This document shows, piece by piece, positions 5,736-9,841 of a stretch of 9,841 nucleotides of DNA. Origin of the DNA: Reyranella sp. GTDB lineage: Bacteria > Pseudomonadota > Alphaproteobacteria > Reyranellales > Reyranellaceae. The notes beneath the pieces were generated by a model, which was not told where the DNA came from, searched no databases, and saw nothing but the letters and a program-made list of their open reading frames with translations. Positions within the stretch are counted from its first letter, which is position 1. The number at the start of each line of letters is the position of its first letter. The stretch lies in contig JADHLS010000126.1 in NCBI GenBank assembly GCA_016780605.1, positions 1 to 9,841 on the forward strand, read 5' to 3'. Both the position numbers and the translations under genes were made by a program.

Positions 5736-6722
5736 TTAGATCAGGCCGGCTTCGCGGAAGTAGCGCTCGACGCCCGAGTGTAGGACGTCGCGCCGGGGCA
5801 GCGCTTTCAGCGTGTTCTTCGCGGTGCTTTCGTCGAGCTGGCCGCCGAACATGGTACCGAGGCGCTCGGCCTTGTGCAGGGCCGCGGCCAGCTCATAGCC
5901 AATCTTCTCGTCGAGATTTGGCCGGGCCAGCACGTAGGTCCACGATCCGACCGTCGACAACGGGTCGGATTGTCCGGGATAGCGCGCGGCAGGAATAGTG
6001 ATGCGACGCATGAACGGATACTTGTCGACGATGCGCGTGATCTGCTCGTCATCGGGGGTGATGAAGCGTGCGCCGCGGGTGTCGCTCGCGATCTTGACGA
6101 AGCCGGGCCAGCGATTGCCGGCGCCCCACAACGCCGCCGCGCGCCCTTCGAGGATCATGGCCGGGCCCTCGACGAGCGTCTCGGTATAGATCGCATCGAA
6201 ATCCTTGTCAGCGTCGAGGCCCAGCCCCTCCATGACGAACCGGCCCTGCAACGCCAATCCCGATCCGCGCGCGTTCCAGATGACAGGGCGGCCTGTGAGA
6301 TCCTCGATGGTGTGATAGCGGCTGTCGGCGCGCACGACGAACATGCCGGGGTTGAGATAAGCGGTGGATAGTACCTTCACCTGGCTCGGTGTACCGTCCT
6401 TGGGATTGAACAACTCCTGGGCCATCTCGCCGAACACCAGGCCGATGTCGACCGTGCCCGCCTCGAGCAAGGGAACATTCTCGATGCTGCCGCGCGACGG
6501 CACGGGCCGCAGGCCGATCTTCGGATTTGCCAATTTGATGGCGTCGACGAATGCACCGCCATAGACGACAAAACTGCCGCCCTCGGCGCCGGTCGCGAAC
6601 TTCAGTCCGCTCTGCTGGGCGTCCGCGCCCGTCGCCGCTCCGGCGGCTCCGGCGAGACCGGCCAGGAACGACCGTCGCCGCAGAAGGCGAGGTCGCAGGG
6701 TTGAAGAGGGATACACGCGCAT
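5736..6722 (-). CDS. TAXI-family TRAP transporter solute-binding protein
   Basis: Predicted 328-residue periplasmic binding protein of the TRAP-associated extracytoplasmic immunogenic (TAXI) type, which delivers a solute, usually an organic acid or amino acid, to a TRAP permease. An RRRSFLAG twin-arginine-like motif (15-22) and a hydrophobic Ala/Gly stretch ending near ADAQQ (33-37) form the export signal. Family blocks include FATGAEGGSFVVYGGAF at 42-58, RGSIENVPLLEAGTVDIGLV at 77-96, and the C-terminal HSGVERYFREAGLI. ATG 6722 has GAAGG 10 bases upstream; the frame also allows a TTG at 6743 that overlaps the soxA TGA. The tight link to soxA implies cotranscription and possibly a sulfur-compound ligand, but that is inference. 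No TRAP permease gene is in the window. Confidence 0.9.
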   Translation of the reverse strand: MRVYPSSTLRPRLLRRRSFLAGLAGAAGAATGADAQQSGLKFATGAEGGSFVVYGGAFVDAIKLANPKIGLRPVPSRGSIENVPLLEAGTVDIGLVFGEMAQELFNPKDGTPSQVKVLSTAYLNPGMFVVRADSRYHTIEDLTGRPVIWNARGSGLALQGRFVMEGLGLDADKDFDAIYTETLVEGPAMILEGRAAALWGAGNRWPGFVKIASDTRGARFITPDDEQITRIVDKYPFMRRITIPAARYPGQSDPLSTVGSWTYVLARPNLDEKIGYELAAALHKAERLGTMFGGQLDESTAKNTLKALPRRDVLHSGVERYFREAGLI

Positions 6723-6739
6723 CCGGGTAGAGCCTTCAT

Positions 6740-7525
6740 TCAAGGTCTTACGCCCGGCGCCTCGAATGGCATGCCCTTCGCGCGACCCATCAGGAAGACC
6801 TCGAGAGCGACATAGTCCACGGCTTCATAAGGATAAGCCTCGGCGCGAATGCCGACCAGACAATTACGTAACCGACGTTTCAGCGAGCCCAAGGCCTGCC
6901 ATTCCAGCCGATAGATCGGATAGCCGGTCGGATGGGCCTGCGGAATGGTCACGCCGGCGAGCTTCTTTCCGGCATTGTCGTCGTGGCAGATCGCGCAGGA
7001 GAGATTGAGCTGGCCCTGGCGGCGCCGGTAGATCGCCTCGCCCTCGGAGCGAAACGGCGCCAGCCGCGCATCGTCCGGCGGCGCGATCGGCAAGCCACGG
7101 GACTGGCGCGCAACGAACGCCGCCAACGACAACAGGTCGCGACTCTCGGGCGCCAGCCGCTCGGCCTGCTGGTGGCTGGCGCGGCAGAGCTGGATGCGGC
7201 CTTCGAGGTCGATCGGACGGTCGCTGTTCTCCGGAATGGCCGGATAGCGGGCGGCGACGCCCTTCATGTCGGCAACCGAATGGCAGTCGGCGCAGGCCTT
7301 GCTGGCGGCCCCCGCCGGCTTGGCCCAAAGCTGCTCGCCCAGCTGAACGTACAACATGCCGGGATTGGCGGTGTCGTCGTCCTGCATCTTCTGCAACGCG
7401 GCGCCCATGTCCTGGTAGCCCGAACGGCGCGTGTCGCTCGCCGACTTGTCGGCGCCGGCTTGCGCCATGGCGAAGGAAGCGGCGAACACGACCGGCAGCA
7501 GCGCCAACGCGGGGCGCCAGCGCAT
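6740..7525 (-). CDS. soxA: Sulfur oxidation c-type cytochrome SoxA (di-haem)
   Basis: SoxA is the catalytic subunit of periplasmic SoxXA, which joins thiosulfate to the SoxY cysteine and hands the electrons to SoxX. From ATG 7525 the protein has 261 residues with a Sec signal peptide (MRWRPALALLPVVFAASFAMAQA). Haem 1 is CADCH at 78-82 and haem 2 is CAICH at 177-181, so this is the di-haem form. Cys114 (IQLCR) and Cys222 (LRNC) sit at the places expected for axial cysteine ligands, Cys222 being the active-site one. Family blocks YQDMGAALQKMQDDDTANPG, IPQAHPTGYPIYRLEWQ and the terminal GMPFEAPGVRP are intact. ATG 7525 lies 4 bases after the soxZ stop; the longer ATG at 7576 would overlap soxZ by 47 bases and push the signal peptide inward. 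The TGA overlaps a possible TTG start of the TAXI gene. Confidence 0.96.
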   Translation of the reverse strand: MRWRPALALLPVVFAASFAMAQAGADKSASDTRRSGYQDMGAALQKMQDDDTANPGMLYVQLGEQLWAKPAGAASKACADCHSVADMKGVAARYPAIPENSDRPIDLEGRIQLCRASHQQAERLAPESRDLLSLAAFVARQSRGLPIAPPDDARLAPFRSEGEAIYRRRQGQLNLSCAICHDDNAGKKLAGVTIPQAHPTGYPIYRLEWQALGSLKRRLRNCLVGIRAEAYPYEAVDYVALEVFLMGRAKGMPFEAPGVRP

Positions 7526-7529
7526 GCGC

Positions 7530-7850
7530 TCAGGCAACGTCAATGGCGACTGACTCTTCGACCGCGAAACCTTCATCGCCGGTCCAGCGGAAGGCGATCT
7601 TGCCGCTCTCGGCTGCCACGGCGAAGAACGACACGAACGGGTTGGCGGCGATCGCCGGCGAGAAATCCATGCGGAAGATCTCCTTGCCGTTCCAGGTCGC
7701 CACGACCCTTTCGATGATGTTGCGCGGGATGATCGTTCCGTTGGTTCCCGGCCGAAAGCCGCTCTCCATGGGATGCAGGATCAGCGCCTTGAGCTCGATC
7801 ACCTCGCCCTTCTTCGCCGCCTTGGGTGCATTGATGAGGACGTTGGTCAT
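7530..7850 (-). CDS. soxZ: Thiosulfate oxidation carrier complex protein SoxZ
   Basis: SoxZ (106 residues) is the partner of SoxY in the periplasmic SoxYZ carrier, which holds sulfur intermediates during thiosulfate oxidation. It is an immunoglobulin-like beta-sandwich without its own signal peptide and is normally exported bound to Tat-directed SoxY. That agrees with this sequence, which starts directly at MTNVLINAPKAAKKGEVIEL. Typical segments follow: LILHPMESGFRPGTNG, IPRNIIERVVATWNGKEIFR, SPAIAANPFVSFF, and the C-terminal strand FRWTGDEGFAVEES. ATG 7850 is chosen because GGAGG lies 7 bases upstream; an upstream alternative at 7868 would add only six residues inside soxY. The start overlaps the soxY stop as ATGA, consistent with coupled, equimolar synthesis of the two subunits. 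Confidence 0.97.
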   Translation of the reverse strand: MTNVLINAPKAAKKGEVIELKALILHPMESGFRPGTNGTIIPRNIIERVVATWNGKEIFRMDFSPAIAANPFVSFFAVAAESGKIAFRWTGDEGFAVEESVAIDVA

Positions 7851-8311
7851 GTCAGGTCCTCCACGCATGCGGCGAGCGTCACGATGACGTCGGCGCTGGC
7901 GCTGAAGAACTCGCCCTTGCTGGTCTCGGCGATGGCCACGATCTTCTGCGAATCGCCGAGCTTGATGCGCGTCGAGATCGACGCCTTGCCGTTCTGCGGC
8001 CCGAGCCGCGCATCGAGGACGTGGGGCTGCGGGTTTTTCTCGTTGAAGACGTGGATGGCCCTGATGAAGTCGCCCTCGGTCATCGGGCTGTCGACCGACA
8101 CCGTGAGCGGGACGGCATTGCCGTTCTCGCTGAGCGGCGGAATGTCGAGGGTGACGCGGCCTTCGCGGATCGGCTTGTCGCCGACGACCTCCTTGATCGC
8201 CGCCGCCATCGCCTCGGGCGTTGCCCGCGCGGCGCCGAGCGGCAGGACGCTGACCACGGCGGCGCCGGCGAGGAAGGTACGTCGCGTCGCCCCCTTTTTC
8301 GGTCCTGGCAT
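7847..8311 (-). CDS. soxY: Thiosulfate oxidation carrier protein SoxY
   Basis: SoxY (154 residues) is the sulfur carrier of the Sox system; its C-terminal cysteine is loaded by SoxXA and processed by SoxB and SoxCD. The N-terminus has a Tat signal with RRTFLAG at 10-16 and probable cleavage near ARA (28-30). The mature part shows typical SoxY segments: IREGRVTLDIPPLSENGNAV, PLTVSVDSPMTEGDFIRAIH and the VFNEKNPQP turn. The carrier cysteine is Cys149 in VTLAAC. The family usually ends in GGCGG or a similar Gly-rich tail, but here Cys149 is followed by VEDLT and the stop. Reading the neighbouring frames gives no GGCGG, so this is a real variant rather than an obvious frameshift. ATG 8311 has AAGGAG 5 bases upstream and overlaps the soxX stop as TGATG. 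The open frame continues upstream, but only as a shadow of soxX. Confidence 0.95.
   Translation of the reverse strand: MPGPKKGATRRTFLAGAAVVSVLPLGAARATPEAMAAAIKEVVGDKPIREGRVTLDIPPLSENGNAVPLTVSVDSPMTEGDFIRAIHVFNEKNPQPHVLDARLGPQNGKASISTRIKLGDSQKIVAIAETSKGEFFSASADVIVTLAACVEDLT
7858..7862 (-). promoter_or_regulatory. Strong ribosome binding site of soxZ
   Basis: GGAGG on the minus strand, 7 bases before ATG 7850, lies inside the last codons of soxY and fixes the soxZ start. Because it overlaps the codons for the SoxY residues after Cys149, the SoxY tail sequence and the soxZ ribosome site are constrained together. Confidence 0.8.
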
Positions 8312-8775
8312 CACTGCTCCTTCAGCGTCGCGAGATAGGCCACGACATCCTCGATCTGCTCGGCCGTCAAGATGGTCTTGCCCTCGAACGCCCTGGCGAC
8401 ACGCACGAGGCCCGTCGTCCGGTAATAGGGCGGCATGATCGTGTCCGGATTTAGACGCGAGCCGTCGACGATGCGCAGACGTAACTGCGCGACCGACCAG
8501 CGCGTTCCCGCGCCACCGAGGCTTGGCGCCAGAGTGCCCTGGAAGCGCTCTTCGGGAATGGGTCCGCTGTGGCAGAGCAGGCAGAGTCCGACGCTGCGAT
8601 TGGCCACGATCGCGCGGCCGCGCGAGGCATCGCCCGGGCTCGCCGTGAGCGGCCGGGGAATGGCATCGTCGACGACGGTGTAGCTGACAGGTGTTCCAGC
8701 CGACGTCCCTTGGGCGCGCCCGGCGGTGGCGAGCGGCATCAGCAGGAGGGCGGCGAGCAGGCTCGCACGCAGCAT
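8311..8775 (-). CDS. soxX: Sulfur oxidation c-type cytochrome SoxX (mono-haem)
   Basis: SoxX (154 residues) is the small cytochrome subunit of periplasmic SoxXA and takes electrons from the SoxA haem to the soluble cytochrome pool. It has a Sec signal peptide (MLRASLLAALLLMPLATAGRA). The single haem motif is CLLCH at 65-69. The methionine ligand is Met114 in the family motif DTIMPPYYR. GLCLLCHSGPIP and the terminal helix LTAEQIEDVVAYLATLK, a classic cytochrome c ending, also fit. ATG 8775 is 2 bases after the fccB stop. Its stop overlaps the soxY start. The frame upstream of 8775 is a shadow of fccB. Length and motif order are normal for SoxX. Confidence 0.96.
   Translation of the reverse strand: MLRASLLAALLLMPLATAGRAQGTSAGTPVSYTVVDDAIPRPLTASPGDASRGRAIVANRSVGLCLLCHSGPIPEERFQGTLAPSLGGAGTRWSVAQLRLRIVDGSRLNPDTIMPPYYRTTGLVRVARAFEGKTILTAEQIEDVVAYLATLKEQ
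8317..8322 (-). promoter_or_regulatory. Ribosome binding site of soxY
   Basis: AAGGAG on the minus strand, 5 bases before ATG 8311, within the last codons of soxX. It supports the TGATG overlap start for soxY against the much longer open frame. Confidence 0.75.
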
Positions 8776-8777
8776 GA

Positions 8778-9841
8778 TCAGCCGTAGACCTCGGCGGTGA
8801 TGGTGTCGAACCAGCTGGAGGCATAGAGCGCCTCCTGGCCGCGGAACCCACCCACCACTTCCAGCGGACTGGTGCCGCCCGCCCCGGGAATGTCGGCCAG
8901 CACGCCCTTGTCCGGCCGATAGACGCCGGCGACCGAGATACCGTAGTCGGGCGCCACCAGGCTGTAGCAGGTGTTGATCAGGATCGGATCCTGCGGCTTG
9001 CGGCCGGCCAGCAGCTCGACGATCGCGGCGGCGCACACCTTGGCCTGGGCGTTGGCGGCGAAGGCCGACTTCGGCATGCCGCCCATGATCGCGGAATCGC
9101 CGACGACATGGATGCCGGGCTGCAGCGTCGATTCGAAGGCGACCGGCTCGACCGGGCACCAGCCGGTCCGGTCGGTAACGCCCGCCTGCTGGGCGATGGC
9201 GCCGGCCTTCTGCGGCGGAATGACGTTGCCGACCGCCGCCTTGTGACGCCCGAAGTCGGTGACGAAGGTCAGCGTCGAGGGATCGACCGAGGTCACCTTG
9301 CCGCCCTGGCTCAGCGACACCCATTCGATGACACCGGGGTAGAGCTGCGGCCAGGCCTGCTGGAACAGCCGCTGCTTGGAGAAGACGTCCTTGGAATCGA
9401 GGATCAGGAGCTTGGATTTGGGCTTCCAGATCTTCAGCCAATAGGCGATCAGGCTGGCGCGCTCGTAGGGACCCGGCGGGCAGCGGAATGGATTGGCTGG
9501 CGAGGACATGACGACCAGGCCGCCATCGTCCATGGCCTGTAGCTGCTGGCGCAGCAGCACGGTCTGGGCGCCGGCCTTCCAGGCATGCGGCATCTTCTGC
9601 GCCGCCGCCTCGTCGTAACCCGGCAGCGCGCCCCAGTTGATGTCGATGCCCGGCGACATCACCAGCCGGTCGTAGGAGAGCTTGTTGCCGTCGGCCAGCG
9701 TCACCGTCTTAGCCGAGGCATCGACGGCGGTCGCCGCGGTCTGCGCCACGGTCACGCCGGCCTTCTTCACGCCGTCGTAGCCGAACTGCTGCTGCGCGAT
9801 CTCGCGCAGCGCCGCCAGCACGTTGTTGCTGAAGGGGCAGG
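8778..9841 (-). CDS. fccB: Flavocytochrome c sulfide dehydrogenase flavoprotein subunit, FccB/SoxF (5' end missing)
   Basis: FccB-type flavoproteins oxidise sulfide in the periplasm and pass electrons to a c-type cytochrome partner; in sox clusters the same protein is called SoxF. About 354 C-terminal residues are present and the frame runs off the window at 9841, so roughly the first 70 residues, including the export signal and the FAD-binding dinucleotide loop, are outside. Visible family marks are LSYDRLVMSPGIDI, the redox-active cysteine in NPFRCPPGPYERAS (codon 9482-9480), its partner in WCPVEPVAFES (codon 9158-9156), the second FAD contact GIHVVGDS, and INTCYSLVAPDYGISVAGVY. Both cysteines of the catalytic disulfide therefore seem intact. 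soxX follows after 2 bases. The cytochrome subunit gene (fccA/soxE) is not between here and soxX; if present it must lie upstream. Confidence 0.94.
   Translation of the reverse strand, partial: CPFSNNVLAALREIAQQQFGYDGVKKAGVTVAQTAATAVDASAKTVTLADGNKLSYDRLVMSPGIDINWGALPGYDEAAAQKMPHAWKAGAQTVLLRQQLQAMDDGGLVVMSSPANPFRCPPGPYERASLIAYWLKIWKPKSKLLILDSKDVFSKQRLFQQAWPQLYPGVIEWVSLSQGGKVTSVDPSTLTFVTDFGRHKAAVGNVIPPQKAGAIAQQAGVTDRTGWCPVEPVAFESTLQPGIHVVGDSAIMGGMPKSAFAANAQAKVCAAAIVELLAGRKPQDPILINTCYSLVAPDYGISVAGVYRPDKGVLADIPGAGGTSPLEVVGGFRGQEALYASSWFDTITAEVYG

Noticed and set aside
7526..7576. Longer soxA start at ATG 7576
   Set aside because: It would overlap soxZ by 47 bases and place 17 polar residues before the signal peptide. 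ATG 7525 gives a standard Sec signal and a 4-base gap to soxZ.
8312..9441. Long open frame extending upstream of soxX through fccB
   Set aside because: Only the portion from ATG 8775 matches SoxX; the upstream part is a shadow of the fccB frame.

Overview
The window is GC-rich and densely packed, with most genes on the minus strand. Protein style (Tat-exported SoxY, DUF3237, TAXI-type binding protein, SbmA/BacA-like ABC exporter) suggests an alphaproteobacterium of the Rhizobiales/Rhodospirillales kind. That placement is an inference from protein families; there is no rRNA or other marker gene here. I see no tRNA, rRNA, CRISPR array, insertion sequence or phage gene.

Right half (9841 down to 5736, minus strand): a sulfur-oxidation operon. 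In transcription order it holds the flavoprotein subunit of flavocytochrome c sulfide dehydrogenase (fccB/soxF, 5' end outside the window), soxX, soxY, soxZ, soxA and a TAXI-family TRAP solute-binding protein. Junctions are overlapping or within a few bases (2 nt, TGATG, ATGA, 4 nt, then either a 2-base overlap or a 17 nt gap), so the set is probably cotranscribed and partly translationally coupled. SoxYZ carries the sulfur substrate on a C-terminal cysteine, SoxXA attaches thiosulfate oxidatively and passes on electrons, and FccB oxidises sulfide. soxB and soxCD are not in the window. After soxA, where soxB often lies, there is the TAXI protein.

Middle (5735 to 1983, minus strand): an unrecognised 90-residue protein, an Lrp/AsnC-family regulator, a class II aldolase/adducin-family protein and a fused ABC transporter (permease plus ATPase). 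The transporter apparently starts at TTG directly on the aldolase stop codon.

Left end (1982 to 1): a short in-frame remnant resembling the C-terminus of a c-type cytochrome/di-haem peroxidase, an alpha/beta hydrolase (minus), a DUF3237 protein (plus), a GNAT acetyltransferase (minus, divergent from DUF3237) and the last codons of what looks like a small ion-channel membrane protein (plus).

The sox operon is a known pathway type. Its less ordinary points are the non-canonical SoxY C-terminus (Cys149 followed by VEDLT rather than a GGCGG ending) and the TAXI binding protein at the soxB position. I found no system that I could confidently call undescribed.
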